Source: Leptospira sp. WS58.C1
GTDB taxonomy: Bacteria; Spirochaetota; Leptospiria; Leptospirales; Leptospiraceae
Direction of reading: 5' to 3'
NCBI RefSeq assembly: GCF_040833995.1
Contig: NZ_CP162137.1
Coordinates: 2,836,001 to 2,900,000 of the forward strand
Length of the DNA stretch: 64,000 bases
In this document: piece after piece, positions 1 to 9,741 of the stretch
Position numbering within the stretch: position 1 is the stretch's first letter
Layout: every line of letters starts with the position of its first letter
Program-made: the position numbers and the translations under genes
Notes under the pieces: generated by a model
The model's input: the letters and a program-made list of their open reading frames with translations, nothing else
Told to the model about the DNA's origin: nothing
Database searches by the model: none

Positions 1-166
1 TCCTGGACCGAAAGTACCAGGTGATTTTCTCGGGCGAGACTTTTAAGAATCATGGGAAAATAACAGGCCCAGGAATTCGGAGTATGTCAAGAAATAAGTA
101 TCTTTGTTGATTTATTTCGCCTGAAAGCCAAGATACAATCAGAGCGGTTTCCAAGGAATCCAGTCC

Positions 167-1990
167 ATGTCCGAATTCGATAAAACCAGAAAAACTATCG
201 GTGCCAATAACCTAGATGATAAAGCCAGGCGGGAAATGTTCGACAAGTTTCAGTCCGCCGGGGGAAAAGTTGTCTCTGATAAGGATAAAAAACGGGAAGA
301 AGCTCTTCGCAAACAGAAAGAGCAACCCCAAATCCGCCAAGGTGCAAGAAGCCAAGCCGGGGGGAGAGACCCGAAACAGAACCAATCTTCTAAATCAGGA
401 AAACCGCCCGCAAAACCTGCACCTTCTAAGCCGAACCCGATCATGGATCGTAAGGCGTTAGAAGATGAGATGGGAAATTTTTTCAATCGTATGGCGGTCC
501 GATTCAAATGCTGGATCTCTCGCGTTACGTCATTTTCTTCCAGCGACCTGCTCCCCGCTTTTATGTCCGAGCTAAATATCGCGGGAAAAAAAGCTCTTCT
601 GGAAATGAACTTTGTCGGTAACGATCTTTTAGGAAACCCGGCTTACGCTTCCAAGATCGCAAAGGAACTGGACGGGCAAAATCCCCTATACATAGAACTT
701 TTGGGTAGAATGCACAAAGTTTATGATAGCAACGAGTTGAACCAACTTTTAGAAGGGCATAACGCAGCTCCCGATCTTCCATTATCGATCACTAGAGTGA
801 GACAACCTCTATATTCTATATTCAAAAAACTGTATTATATGTATCCTTTCCAAGGTTCTTACGTAAAAGCCGTGACCTTGGGCTACCAAGCTCTTGAAAA
901 ACTGGAAGGTAAACCCGCTACGGTTTACAATACGAAACGAAAAAGGGCCCTTCAGGAATTCGACGTTCTGTACGGGACTATTTTTGATAAACTCTATCTT
1001 GCAATCCTAAGAAGTGAGAACAAAAACATCCCGCTATTGAGCACATACATGGAGAATGTCCTGGGAATCCTTCCGGAAGAAAAACTCGGCCAAAGAAAAC
1101 AAGGAGAAGAGTTAGACGAAATTTCCGGCGGAGCCCAACCGGAAGAAGAAGATACCGAAGAAACTCCGGAAGAAAAGCCGATAGATCCGGAAGAAGGCTT
1201 AAGTAAAGAGCTAAAATACGGTCTAAAACTCATGAGATCCTTGTCCTTAGATCAATTAAGAAAACGTCATGATTCCAGAGGAGAACACGATGTAATTCCC
1301 GCCGGAGACAAAGCCTTCTTGACCTGGTTATTTTTCAAGGAGTTCGACGATGAATATTCCTTCGTAATGACGACCAAAAAGATAGATCTAAAACCCACGA
1401 TTGTGGGCGGATCCAAAATGGATTACCGTGAAAAATTGATCGATCTTTACGAAACCACAAGAGGGATCCACGAACAATTCAGGATCTACGATCAATATTA
1501 TAAGGAACTGGAAAACCATCTCAAAAATCCGGGTGCAAATTATATCGAAGCTTCCAAAAAAACTTCCGCCTTGGAGACTAAAAGAAGCCAACAGTCGCGT
1601 AACGTAAGAGTCACCGCAAAGGACTTTTTTCAGAAGGGTGCGGAACTTCTATCCAAATTGATAGCGGATATGAAAGGCAAAAAAGAGATCGTAACCAATA
1701 TGGAAAGTTTAATGACTTTCGATCTCATGGAATCCAAAAAGAGATTGAATAAGAAACCCATAAAACAATGTATTATGGAATCTTATTGTTATGCTCTGGC
1801 GTTTGCCGAACGTTTAGAAAACGGAGATCTTTTCGGTGGAGTTCCTGAACTTTCCGCGGAAGAGATGGAAAAAGAATTCGGCATCAAGACCACGAACGCC
1901 GCTCCGGAAGCTGAAATTTTAAGCCCTGGGGCCGAGTCCGGCGGAGAAGACGATAGTTTCGGTGTGGACCCATCCATACTTTCCGATTAA
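167..1990 (+). CDS. Conserved hypothetical protein, 607 aa, disordered N-terminus
   Basis: I do not recognise a domain. The first ~95 residues are basic, rich in Lys, Gln, Pro and Gly, and look disordered. A mostly helical, charged body follows, broken by an acidic Glu/Pro linker at about residues 325-346, and the last ~30 residues are acidic and Gly/Ser-rich. There is no signal peptide or membrane segment, so it should be cytoplasmic. The ATG follows AAGGAA by about 10 nt. The next gene starts 20 nt after the stop, so the two are probably co-transcribed. The long regular codon pattern makes it a real gene; the function is unknown. Confidence 0.85.
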   Translation: MSEFDKTRKTIGANNLDDKARREMFDKFQSAGGKVVSDKDKKREEALRKQKEQPQIRQGARSQAGGRDPKQNQSSKSGKPPAKPAPSKPNPIMDRKALEDEMGNFFNRMAVRFKCWISRVTSFSSSDLLPAFMSELNIAGKKALLEMNFVGNDLLGNPAYASKIAKELDGQNPLYIELLGRMHKVYDSNELNQLLEGHNAAPDLPLSITRVRQPLYSIFKKLYYMYPFQGSYVKAVTLGYQALEKLEGKPATVYNTKRKRALQEFDVLYGTIFDKLYLAILRSENKNIPLLSTYMENVLGILPEEKLGQRKQGEELDEISGGAQPEEEDTEETPEEKPIDPEEGLSKELKYGLKLMRSLSLDQLRKRHDSRGEHDVIPAGDKAFLTWLFFKEFDDEYSFVMTTKKIDLKPTIVGGSKMDYREKLIDLYETTRGIHEQFRIYDQYYKELENHLKNPGANYIEASKKTSALETKRSQQSRNVRVTAKDFFQKGAELLSKLIADMKGKKEIVTNMESLMTFDLMESKKRLNKKPIKQCIMESYCYALAFAERLENGDLFGGVPELSAEEMEKEFGIKTTNAAPEAEILSPGAESGGEDDSFGVDPSILSD

Positions 1991-2010
1991 ATGTAAATCG
2001 CAGGTAAAGA

Positions 2011-2727
2011 GTGACCTCAGTAAAAATAACCCTTTTCCAAAAGGATCTATCCCAACCGATCTCTCCAGAGCAAAGATCCAAACTTTCTAAGGAGAAATCG
2101 GATTTCCTCATTCTACCGTTATATTTTCCGGGTGGAGGAAACGGTTCTCCGGAATCATTGGCTTCTCGTGCAAAAACTTTCCTAGATGAGATCTATGCGG
2201 TCTCGGAAGTTTATAAAGGCGCCATCTTCGGCGGAGGAATGTTCCGAAGAGACGACGAAGGGCAGTTAAGATTCTCCATTCCGATCGTACAGAACATAGT
2301 ATTAGTGGATTGGTACGACGTAAAAGGTTTATCCTCCGAAGATTCTCCTGCGATCCCAGGCTCCGGAGAGGACTCTTTGATCTTGGGCGGATTTCGTTTC
2401 GGGATCTTCGCAGGCAAAGAGATCCAAGATAAGTCCAAACTGGAAAAATTAAAGTCGGATAGGATCAATTTGGCATTCCATTTGGACTCTGTTTCGGATA
2501 ACGGTACAAATTATTCTCAGGATCTGAAAAATTATGCGGATCTTTCCTCACAATACGGAATATTCTTGGTCCGCAGTTCCGGTTATGGCATTCCATTCGG
2601 CAAAAAGAGGATAGGAAGAAGTCTTCTTGCCACGCCAACAGGTGTCACTTGGAAAGTAGCAGAGACGGAACAGGAAAAAGAGATCATCAAAACCGTTAAC
2701 ATAAACGGAATTAACGGTCTATTTTAA
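2011..2727 (+). CDS. Nitrilase-fold-like protein lacking the catalytic cysteine
   Basis: This 238-residue protein has the layout of a carbon-nitrogen hydrolase: an early beta strand (FLILPLYFPG), a GG-M-F-R-R-D segment near residue 73 resembling the nitrilase strand before the catalytic Lys, and a C-terminal GRSLLATPTG segment like the family's closing 'GRS.v.dP.G' motif. Known nitrilases use a Glu-Lys-Cys triad. There is no cysteine anywhere in this protein, and the Glu position appears to be Leu; a Lys (YDVKGL) may remain. It is therefore most likely a non-catalytic relative or has another function. The start is GTG, 20 nt after the preceding gene, implying an operon with it. The fold assignment is by eye and moderate. 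Confidence 0.75.
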   Translation: MTSVKITLFQKDLSQPISPEQRSKLSKEKSDFLILPLYFPGGGNGSPESLASRAKTFLDEIYAVSEVYKGAIFGGGMFRRDDEGQLRFSIPIVQNIVLVDWYDVKGLSSEDSPAIPGSGEDSLILGGFRFGIFAGKEIQDKSKLEKLKSDRINLAFHLDSVSDNGTNYSQDLKNYADLSSQYGIFLVRSSGYGIPFGKKRIGRSLLATPTGVTWKVAETEQEKEIIKTVNINGINGLF

Positions 2728-2849
2728 CCCGATCTATCGATAGCCGACTTTTTAACAAAGAGTCGGATCAGATTTATTTCTAAAAGGCTTTTTCTCCTTG
2801 CCAACGAGAGGCAAAATCCTATTCTCTCCGCCGTTCCAAGGACTTCACT

Positions 2850-3158
2850 ATGAAGATAAAAGCTCATCAATTGATCGAATCCATCGAGTTCAAAAAATTA
2901 GTTCGAGATAGATGGACAGTTAGTTTCGTTTTATTGTTTTTCCTATTCCTGAATTATTACGGATTTATACTGATCATCTCCTTAAAAAAGGAATGGGTCA
3001 CTAACAAACTAGGAACCGGCAACTATGGATTGTATGCCGGAGCCTCAGTAATCCTGTTTTCTTGGCTCCTCACATTCTTATACGTATTCTGGGCCAATCG
3101 ATATTACGACCAAGAAGTCGAAGTATTAAAATCCAAATTAGAATCGGAGAATAAATAA
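2850..3158 (+). CDS. DUF485-like small membrane protein next to acetate symporter
   Basis: A 102-residue protein with two predicted membrane segments (about residues 25-47 and 62-84), a charged N-terminus and a Lys/Glu-rich C-terminus. Small DUF485 proteins (YjcH type) are typically encoded just before acetate/cation symporters, and this one overlaps the symporter start by 1 nt (TAATG), implying translational coupling. Size, topology and context support the family; the sequence itself is divergent. Its biochemical role is not established from the sequence. Confidence 0.8.
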   Translation: MKIKAHQLIESIEFKKLVRDRWTVSFVLLFFLFLNYYGFILIISLKKEWVTNKLGTGNYGLYAGASVILFSWLLTFLYVFWANRYYDQEVEVLKSKLESENK

Positions 3159-4696
3159 TGGGTTCCTCCTTAGGACAACCGAATGTCATCTCCGTTCTTT
3201 TTTTCGTACTATTCGTAATTCTTACATTAGGAATTACTTATTGGGCTGCAAAAAAAACCAAAACTTCCAACGAGTTTTATGCCGCAGGAAGATCCATTAC
3301 GGGTCTTCAAAACGGTTTAGCCCTTTCCGGAGATTTTATGTCTGCGGCTTCCTTTCTGGGAATTTCCGGTATGGTAGCCCTGAAAGGTTATGACGGGCTC
3401 ATTTATGCGGTCGGTTGGCTGGTGGGTTGGCCGGCTCTCATGTTCCTTTTAGCGGAACCTTTACGTAATTTAGGAAAATATACGTTTGCCGATGTTTTAG
3501 CCGTCCGTTTAAAACAAAAACCGATCCGGATCGTCGCTTCCATCGGCGGGATCTTAGTAACGATCACCTACTCTATCGCTCAGATCGTCGGTTCCGGAAA
3601 ACTGATCAATCTAATGTTCGGCCTTCCTTACGAGTTTGCGGTTTTGATCGTAGGTGGGGTAATGCTTCTTTACGTTCTTTTCGGAGGAATGATCGCGACT
3701 ACTTGGGTGCAGATCATAAAAGCCTGTCTTCTACTTTTCGGTGTCACTCTACTCGTGATCTTATCTTTGGCACAATTCGGTTTCAGCTTAGAGAATTTAT
3801 TTTCCGCAGTGGAGAGCAAATTCGGAAGATCCGCTTTAGAGCCGGGGGGATTTGCGGCCAGTCCGATCGATTCTATTTCGTTAGGACTCGCTTTAATGTT
3901 CGGTCTATTAGGTTTACCTCATATTCTAATGAGGTTTTATACCGTGCCGGACGCAAAAGAAGCCAGAAAATCGGTGGCTTATGCAACCACATTCATTGGA
4001 TACTTTTACATCATCATTCCGATCGTAGGTTTTGCGGCTGCAGTTCTCATAGGAAGGGAACAGATCGCAGGAATAGATAAAGGCGGTAATATGGCGGCGG
4101 CACTTTTAGCGGAATTATTAGGCGGCACACCTTTTTTAGGATTTATCGCCGCCGTTGCATTCGCAACAATTCTCGCAGTGGTAGCAGGTCTGACATTAGC
4201 TGCGGCTTCTACCATTTCTCATGATCTTTATTTCAATGTATTCACGGAAGGCAAAGCGACCGAAAAAGAAGAGGTTTCCGTCGCTAAGAAGGCAACGGTA
4301 ATATTCAGTATTGCCAGCATTCTTATCGGGATCTTATTTAAGGATCAGAATGTGGCATTTATGGTCGGACTGGCATTTGCGATCGCAGCCAGCGGAAATT
4401 TTCCTGCACTAATCTTATCCATTCTTTGGAAAAATTTCAGCACGTTGGGAGGAGTGTTCTCCATTCTGATCGGTTCTATTTCGGCGACCTTGTTTATAAT
4501 ATTCAGTCCTACGGTCTGGGTGGATGTATTTAAATTTGACCAGGCGATATTCCCGCTGAAAAATCCAGCGATCGTTTCCATGTCTTTGGCGTTTCTCTCC
4601 GCATTCATTTTTTCTAAATTATTTCCGGATGATAATGCCATTGCAAAATACGAATCCGAAAAAGTCAGAGTGTATCTTGGAATCGGTGCGGAATAA
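3158..4696 (+). CDS. actP: Sodium:solute symporter, acetate permease (ActP) type
   Basis: This 512-residue inner-membrane protein has about 13 hydrophobic segments and the SSSF signature region: the FYAAGRSITG stretch near residue 43, then GDFMSAASFLG and the GLI..VGWLVGW region. These are typical of ActP-type cation/acetate symporters, which take up acetate or related short monocarboxylates with Na+. Start ATG overlaps the stop of the DUF485-like gene, as in yjcH-actP pairs. It probably feeds acetate to central metabolism. Exact substrate (acetate, pyruvate, propionate) cannot be fixed by sequence alone. It ends 24 nt from a convergent gene. Confidence 0.88.
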   Translation: MGSSLGQPNVISVLFFVLFVILTLGITYWAAKKTKTSNEFYAAGRSITGLQNGLALSGDFMSAASFLGISGMVALKGYDGLIYAVGWLVGWPALMFLLAEPLRNLGKYTFADVLAVRLKQKPIRIVASIGGILVTITYSIAQIVGSGKLINLMFGLPYEFAVLIVGGVMLLYVLFGGMIATTWVQIIKACLLLFGVTLLVILSLAQFGFSLENLFSAVESKFGRSALEPGGFAASPIDSISLGLALMFGLLGLPHILMRFYTVPDAKEARKSVAYATTFIGYFYIIIPIVGFAAAVLIGREQIAGIDKGGNMAAALLAELLGGTPFLGFIAAVAFATILAVVAGLTLAAASTISHDLYFNVFTEGKATEKEEVSVAKKATVIFSIASILIGILFKDQNVAFMVGLAFAIAASGNFPALILSILWKNFSTLGGVFSILIGSISATLFIIFSPTVWVDVFKFDQAIFPLKNPAIVSMSLAFLSAFIFSKLFPDDNAIAKYESEKVRVYLGIGAE

Positions 4697-4720
4697 AAAA
4701 AGGGAAAGAAAGCCGCTTAT

Positions 4721-5818
4721 CTAAAGCAGCTTATGATCTTTCATGGATCTGTAAAGAGAAGCGATAGTCACTTTTAGGATTGCCGCCAGGGGAACTGCTA
4801 CAAGCATTCCGGCGATTCCGAGTAGACTGCCTCCTACTGTGACAGCTCCCACTACGATTACAGGATGGAGGGAAACCGCATCCGAAATGATAACAGGTTG
4901 AACGAAAAAATTATCCACTGCTTGCGCGATCAAGATGACCACAAAGATCGCAAACATGAGTTCGTACATTCCCATTCCGTCGTTGATCGAATTCGGATTA
5001 AAAATCCCTGCACCTTGCGTGAGGGTCATGAACAATGGAGGAACCATACCGATAATAGGCCCTAAATACGGAATGGAGTTTGCGATCCCTACGAATAAAG
5101 CAAATATATAAAAGAATTTTAAACCGATCGCATAAAATCCGATCATTGACACGGCAGTGATGATCGCGCTTTGGATTACCAAACTCCTCAAATAATTGGT
5201 GATCTGTTCGTTAATTTTTGCGGTCACCATCAAGGTCATTTCGAAATATCGATTCGGGACCAAGCTTACAATATTTTTGTAAACTCCGTTCCCATTTAAT
5301 AAAAACAAAAATGCAAACAACGGTGTGACAACCAAGTATCCGATCAACGTAGGGATCACCGAAACGAGCCCACTAACCTGAGCATGGATCAACTCGGCAG
5401 CTTGTTTTACGAGTTCGTCGGGACGGATCGTATCTTCCCAGCTCGCCGGATAATCGTTGAACCTAAGCTGGAAACCCACTACCAAATATTTGAACTTGGC
5501 TTCGTCCATGTCTTGTTTCCAATTCTTGATTATAGGTTGCAAAGTGGAAACAATGGGTGGAGCTACTTCGGTAGCGACTAAATAGATAGGAAGACAGATT
5601 AAAAAGATCAGGATCGCTACCGAGAAGATCCTTGGCACTCCCAATGATTCGAAATAGTTTATGGAGCCGTTAAATATATAGAATAGAATTAAAGAAAGAG
5701 CGATAGGAACAATCAGAAGTTGAAGGCCTATTGCGAAAAATACGATGGCCGCTCCGACCAAAAAGAAAAATATAAATCGGATTACATGTGTGGAGAGCGG
5801 TTTCGTAGGATCAGGCAT
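4721..5818 (-). CDS. AI-2E family transporter (PerM/YdiK-like)
   Basis: This 365-residue inner-membrane protein has about eight hydrophobic segments and a characteristic C-terminal GIANSIPYLGPIIGMVPP stretch, followed by the long hydrophobic C-terminal helices of the AI-2E exporter family (former UPF0118). Members export small molecules; some act as Na+/H+ antiporters, so a quorum-sensing role should not be assumed. It is the last gene of a tight minus-strand run and overlaps the upstream cyclic-nucleotide-binding gene by 8 nt. Length is normal for the family. Confidence 0.85.
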   Translation of the reverse strand: MPDPTKPLSTHVIRFIFFFLVGAAIVFFAIGLQLLIVPIALSLILFYIFNGSINYFESLGVPRIFSVAILIFLICLPIYLVATEVAPPIVSTLQPIIKNWKQDMDEAKFKYLVVGFQLRFNDYPASWEDTIRPDELVKQAAELIHAQVSGLVSVIPTLIGYLVVTPLFAFLFLLNGNGVYKNIVSLVPNRYFEMTLMVTAKINEQITNYLRSLVIQSAIITAVSMIGFYAIGLKFFYIFALFVGIANSIPYLGPIIGMVPPLFMTLTQGAGIFNPNSINDGMGMYELMFAIFVVILIAQAVDNFFVQPVIISDAVSLHPVIVVGAVTVGGSLLGIAGMLVAVPLAAILKVTIASLYRSMKDHKLL

Positions 5819-6338
5819 TTTTTTGTCTGCCCTTGTAATATGCTTTTTCCAATAACTGATTGGTCTTTTGAAGCCTTTCTACTACAACTCCGGTTAGACT
5901 CAATAAGATCTCTATACCTATCTTAGGTTTGGTTTCTATAATTTCCTTCAAGTCAGGTTGGAAAAACCCGAGTAAAGTGGAAGGCTCTTGGGCAATCGCG
6001 GTTGCCGTCCTTCTCTCTTCGGAAAATAAGGAAAGTTCTCCAAAAAATGAATGTTGATCCAAATGGGCCAAATCCAATTCCACTCCGTCCCTAACGGAAC
6101 GAATGGCAACTTTTCCGTCAAAGATCATATAAAATCCTGCTCCGGCTTCCCCTTGTCTGAAAATTTCCTCTCCCTCGGAATATTGCCTAACGTGGACAAG
6201 TCTTGCGATCTCGTGCAAGGTCCTTCTTTTCAATTTTCCGAATACGGATGTTTCTCGAAGGAAACGTATGATCTCCGGATTGGAGGTTCCCTTCTTCTTT
6301 ATTATTTTCTTCCAAATGGGGAGTTGCAGAAAATTCAA
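5811..6338 (-). CDS. Stand-alone cyclic-nucleotide-binding (cNMP/Crp N-domain) protein
   Basis: The 175-residue protein contains one cNMP-binding domain (about residues 25-145). The phosphate-binding cassette is clear at residues 99-113 (FGELSLFSEERRTATA), with the Glu and Arg that contact the cyclic nucleotide. No helix-turn-helix or enzyme domain follows; only a short C-terminal helix with basic residues remains. It is thus a sensor without a DNA-binding output, acting perhaps through protein contacts. It lies 2 nt downstream of lspA and overlaps the AI-2E gene by 8 nt, so it should be expressed with the membrane genes around it. Confidence 0.85.
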   Translation of the reverse strand: MNFLQLPIWKKIIKKKGTSNPEIIRFLRETSVFGKLKRRTLHEIARLVHVRQYSEGEEIFRQGEAGAGFYMIFDGKVAIRSVRDGVELDLAHLDQHSFFGELSLFSEERRTATAIAQEPSTLLGFFQPDLKEIIETKPKIGIEILLSLTGVVVERLQKTNQLLEKAYYKGRQKNA

Positions 6339-6340
6339 AA

Positions 6341-6898
6341 CTACTTCTTATCCTCTTCGATTTTCATGGTAAGGATCAGGATCACCAGTCCCACGCTCAC
6401 GCAGGAATCCGCAAAATTAAATGCGGGCCATCTATCGATCAAAAGCCAGTTCGGCCAATCGAAGTCTAAAAAGTCCACTACTCCGATAAATCTTCCTTCA
6501 TAACGATTTTCTACAAATCCGAACTCGGCTCCGATCCCGATAATTTTTACGAAAAACTTATCGATAAAATTCCCGAAGGCTCCTGACATTACCAATGCCC
6601 AACCGGCAGGATGGCCTAGGTCCGAATTTTTCCAACGATATGCGATCAGCACTAAGATCGCAACTGCAGTCAAAGCCAGAGAAGTCCTTGGAAATCCTTG
6701 GAAAAGACCCATCACAAAACCCGTATTGAAGGTCAGGGTTAAACGGAAAAAATCCCCTAACAATTCGATCGGGTTATGAGGTCTTAGGTATAAGATCGCG
6801 ATATACTTGGTAACCAGATCTATAACTGTTCCAATAATCACACTGATGATGAAGATAGGCGGGTATACCTCTAAGAATTTCTTTTCGAAATATTTCAC
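6341..6898 (-). CDS. lspA: Lipoprotein signal peptidase (signal peptidase II)
   Basis: Signal peptidase II cleaves prolipoproteins before the lipidated Cys in the inner membrane, an essential step for the many leptospiral lipoproteins. The 185-residue protein has four membrane segments and both catalytic aspartates: D113 in GNFIDKF and D164 in FNFADS. The FNTG motif near residue 57 is also conserved. It carries a longer loop between residues ~116 and 135 than compact homologues. Its ATG overlaps the stop of the ABC1-kinase gene by 4 nt. Assignment is secure. Confidence 0.95.
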   Translation of the reverse strand: MKYFEKKFLEVYPPIFIISVIIGTVIDLVTKYIAILYLRPHNPIELLGDFFRLTLTFNTGFVMGLFQGFPRTSLALTAVAILVLIAYRWKNSDLGHPAGWALVMSGAFGNFIDKFFVKIIGIGAEFGFVENRYEGRFIGVVDFLDFDWPNWLLIDRWPAFNFADSCVSVGLVILILTMKIEEDKK

Positions 6899-8598
6899 TG
6901 ACGATTCCTTTTAGTGCTGAATTTATTTTTGATAACTGATAGAGCAAGGAGGATTCCGAAGAAAACGGATACTCCATAAGCCACCATTGCTTGAGTTTCG
7001 ATCCCTTTATCCAATCGATCGGTTCCATAATGGATACCGAAAAGTATAAATGCGGTGCTGATGATCTGATGACCTAAAGAGTATATTTTCTTGGTATGTT
7101 GTTCCAGATCCGGAAGTTTATAGGCCTGCTTTCCTCGGTTTAAATTTTTAACCGCCTGTAATAATTCCCCAGGCAGAGAAACGGCCTGACCCCAAATACC
7201 GCCTTCCTGGACCAATACCTTCTGCCATTGGTTCTCTCCTTGGAAGACCAGGCCCTTAAACGGTTTTTCCCCATAATCCAAGACAGTACGATACGGATCC
7301 AGGCTTGCAGTAATCCCGACTAGAAGGCCGAGCACTCTTTCCAAAGGAACAAGTGCGGTCGGCAATTGGATCATTCGGAGAAGCCCGCGAAGACTGGAAT
7401 TGATCTCTTTTAGAAATTTCAGATCTTCAGGAGTATGGATCTGCTCGAACTTGATATTTTGAAAAGAGTCCGTATCAGATAGGAACTTGGACAGTTTTTC
7501 CATGGAATAGCGGACTACTTCCTCTACCTTATCCCTATCCGCTTTTTTGGAAACGAGTCCCAACTCATCCAATGCCTCTACGAGTGCCGGATAGTCCTTT
7601 GTCATTGCGCATAGTATAATCTTTCTAAGTGCAATTGCCTGGCTGGGAGGAATTTCTCCCACTGCTCCGAAATCTATAAAACAAAGTTTTTCATCCGGAG
7701 TATAGATCATATTTCCCGGATGAGGATCCGCATGATAAAACCTATATTCGAATATCATAAGAATATAAGCTCTGATCAATAGGTCCACCGGTCTGGACTT
7801 AGCTTGTCCTTTTTTTAAAGTGCCTGCCTGAGTAATACGGATCCCTTCAATAAATTGAGCGGTCAAAACACTCTTACCGCTCCATTCTGGGATGAGTTTC
7901 GGAAAAACGTAATCCGGCTCTTCCGCAAAATATCTTGCCATACGATCCATGGACTCCGCTTCTAATCGAAGATCCGTTTCTCTACCGACTAACTTTGCAA
8001 TTTCCTTATGTACGATCTTAAAATCGAATCGGACCAGGAATCGGTTGATCCTTTTTAGGAATTTACGAACGGCCTTTAGATCTTTTTCGATTATATCTTC
8101 GATGCCGGGATATAAAATTTTAACCGCTACTTTTTCTCCCTTAAAAGTGGCGGAATGCACCTGAGCAATGGATGCCGAAGCGAGAGGTGCTTCCGAAATA
8201 TCCGGAAAAACTTCCGCAATCTCTTTTCCGAATTCTTTTTTGAATCTTTCCTTAATTTCCGCAAAAGGATGAGGGGGAACACGATCCTGCAAATCTTGCA
8301 AAGGATCGGTAAAACTTTCAGGGAATAAATGAGATAGTGACGCGAAATATTGACCGAGTTTTATGTATACTCCTCCCATCTTCAGGAAGAAGTCCCTACA
8401 TTCTAAGCCCAATGATTTATAAAATTCTAATTCTCTTTCTTCTCTAGATTTGGATGAAAGAAATAATCTTACGAATTTATAATACCAGAATAGACTGAAT
8501 ATTTTTTTCCAAAGAAAGAAACTCCCTCTGTAGTATCTTCCTCTTGCGGAATAAGAAGGTAATTGATTGGAATTTGTGGACTGGGGGCTTACCTGCAT
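6895..8598 (-). CDS. ABC1/UbiB-family atypical kinase
   Basis: The 567-residue protein is a member of the ABC1 (AarF/UbiB/ADCK) protein-kinase-like family. It shows the family KxGQ motif ([10 protein letters not shown], about residue 80), an Ala-rich nucleotide loop ([11 protein letters not shown]), the catalytic HADPHPGN segment near residue 288 and the metal-binding DFGAVGE. Two hydrophobic segments close the C-terminus, so it is probably membrane-anchored. UbiB-type members support quinone biosynthesis or lipid handling; Leptospira makes menaquinone, so a direct ubiquinone role is unlikely. It starts 4 nt after the oxidoreductase gene and overlaps lspA by 4 nt. Confidence 0.9.
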   Translation of the reverse strand: MQVSPQSTNSNQLPSYSARGRYYRGSFFLWKKIFSLFWYYKFVRLFLSSKSREERELEFYKSLGLECRDFFLKMGGVYIKLGQYFASLSHLFPESFTDPLQDLQDRVPPHPFAEIKERFKKEFGKEIAEVFPDISEAPLASASIAQVHSATFKGEKVAVKILYPGIEDIIEKDLKAVRKFLKRINRFLVRFDFKIVHKEIAKLVGRETDLRLEAESMDRMARYFAEEPDYVFPKLIPEWSGKSVLTAQFIEGIRITQAGTLKKGQAKSRPVDLLIRAYILMIFEYRFYHADPHPGNMIYTPDEKLCFIDFGAVGEIPPSQAIALRKIILCAMTKDYPALVEALDELGLVSKKADRDKVEEVVRYSMEKLSKFLSDTDSFQNIKFEQIHTPEDLKFLKEINSSLRGLLRMIQLPTALVPLERVLGLLVGITASLDPYRTVLDYGEKPFKGLVFQGENQWQKVLVQEGGIWGQAVSLPGELLQAVKNLNRGKQAYKLPDLEQHTKKIYSLGHQIISTAFILFGIHYGTDRLDKGIETQAMVAYGVSVFFGILLALSVIKNKFSTKRNRQ

Positions 8599-8602
8599 AC
8601 GA

Positions 8603-9658
8603 TTAGATTTCCGAAACCGTTCTGATCTCGGCGCCGGTCTTGATCTTATGTAAAAGTTCCATGATGCCTAGATTTTCTCCGATGTCCCCGGTCATTCTTT
8701 CCGATTTTCCCGTAAGAACTTTGTGTATCTCCGCATAAAGGTTCATAAACGGGTTCGATCCGAGGAATGATTTTTCGGGAAATGAGACTTCCGTCAAACT
8801 ATTAAATCCCTTGTATTTCTTAGAAGGTTTGGAAACAAAAAGTCTCATACCGTCATTGGAAAGAAGGATACGGGCCTCCTCGGTCATAATATCCATTTCG
8901 AATTGGAAATATTTTCTCATTCCCCCCGCCTCCAAAAACACGGCAGGGCCGGATTTATATTCCAAGAACGCGAGCGCTCGATCTTCTATCGGAATTCCCT
9001 TTCTTCTAGTTAAAGAAGATCGGATCCGATCCGGTTTACCCAAAAACCAATACACCAAATCCACAGCATGAGTTCCGTCATGGAATAAGGGTCCTGTCCT
9101 TCCTTGGAAGGCTCTACCCGGAGACAAGGCGGAAGTCAAAACCGAGGCGCGGATCGTTCGTATAGGTCCGTACTTGCGGGAATCCAGAACCTCCTTAGCC
9201 CATAGATATTTGGGATGGTATCTTCTCTCATGATTGATCCAAATACGGATCCCTTTTTTACGCGAAATTTTTTCCAAATCCTTAGCCTGAAGGAAAGTCT
9301 CACAAACCGGTTTTTCGATCAGAAAATTTTTAATACCTTTTTCGATCCATTCCAACGCATTACGATAATGAGATTCGGAAGGACTTGAAATGATCGCAAG
9401 GTCCGGTTTTATATTAGAAGGAAAATGATCTGGATCGGAGAAGGTCAGATCTCGGGGGAATTTCCACTGTTTGCGAAACGTCTCCCTTTTATCCGGATTC
9501 GGATCCACTCCCCCCACAAGTTCAAAATTCTTTTTCCCCCAAGAAGAAAATAACACGCCGGAGTGAGTGCAAGGTTTGGACCGATATGGATCTTTTTCCA
9601 AGGAAGAAGCGATCCGTCCCAAACCGATTAAAACAACCTTGGTTTTTCGCATCCGCAT
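8603..9658 (-). CDS. Gfo/Idh/MocA-family NAD(P)-dependent oxidoreductase
   Basis: The N-terminal Rossmann domain begins with VVLIGLGRIASSL, a GxGxxA-type dinucleotide motif. The family EKP motif follows (FLIEKPVCET, about residue 112), and a D-x-x-x-H catalytic pair is seen in HDGTHAVDL near residue 195. These are diagnostic of the Gfo/Idh/MocA family, which oxidises or reduces sugars, inositols and sugar nucleotides. Substrate cannot be read from the sequence. Two in-frame ATGs (9658 and 9652) could start it. It heads the five-gene minus-strand operon and is divergent from murF across about 80 nt. Confidence 0.88.
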   Translation of the reverse strand: MRMRKTKVVLIGLGRIASSLEKDPYRSKPCTHSGVLFSSWGKKNFELVGGVDPNPDKRETFRKQWKFPRDLTFSDPDHFPSNIKPDLAIISSPSESHYRNALEWIEKGIKNFLIEKPVCETFLQAKDLEKISRKKGIRIWINHERRYHPKYLWAKEVLDSRKYGPIRTIRASVLTSALSPGRAFQGRTGPLFHDGTHAVDLVYWFLGKPDRIRSSLTRRKGIPIEDRALAFLEYKSGPAVFLEAGGMRKYFQFEMDIMTEEARILLSNDGMRLFVSKPSKKYKGFNSLTEVSFPEKSFLGSNPFMNLYAEIHKVLTGKSERMTGDIGENLGIMELLHKIKTGAEIRTVSEI

Positions 9659-9741
9659 ACTTGATAACCCGGACCGGAACTCTGCAAGAGGAATTTTTAA
9701 AAATAGACTGCGAGTATTTTAGGAGGGAAGATATTGGGCGC

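Noticed and set aside
1..110. Short open frames at the left edge that might be the end of a cut gene (3-110 or 2-46, plus strand)
   Set aside because: Two frames compete, neither shows a recognisable C-terminus, and the lengths are within chance.
5811..6338. cNMP-binding protein considered as a Crp/Fnr transcription factor
   Set aside because: The C-terminus is too short for a helix-turn-helix and none is visible.
9586..9741. Upstream extension of murF overlapping the divergent oxidoreductase gene
   Set aside because: The extension is antisense to a real gene and MurF homology begins after ATG 9742.
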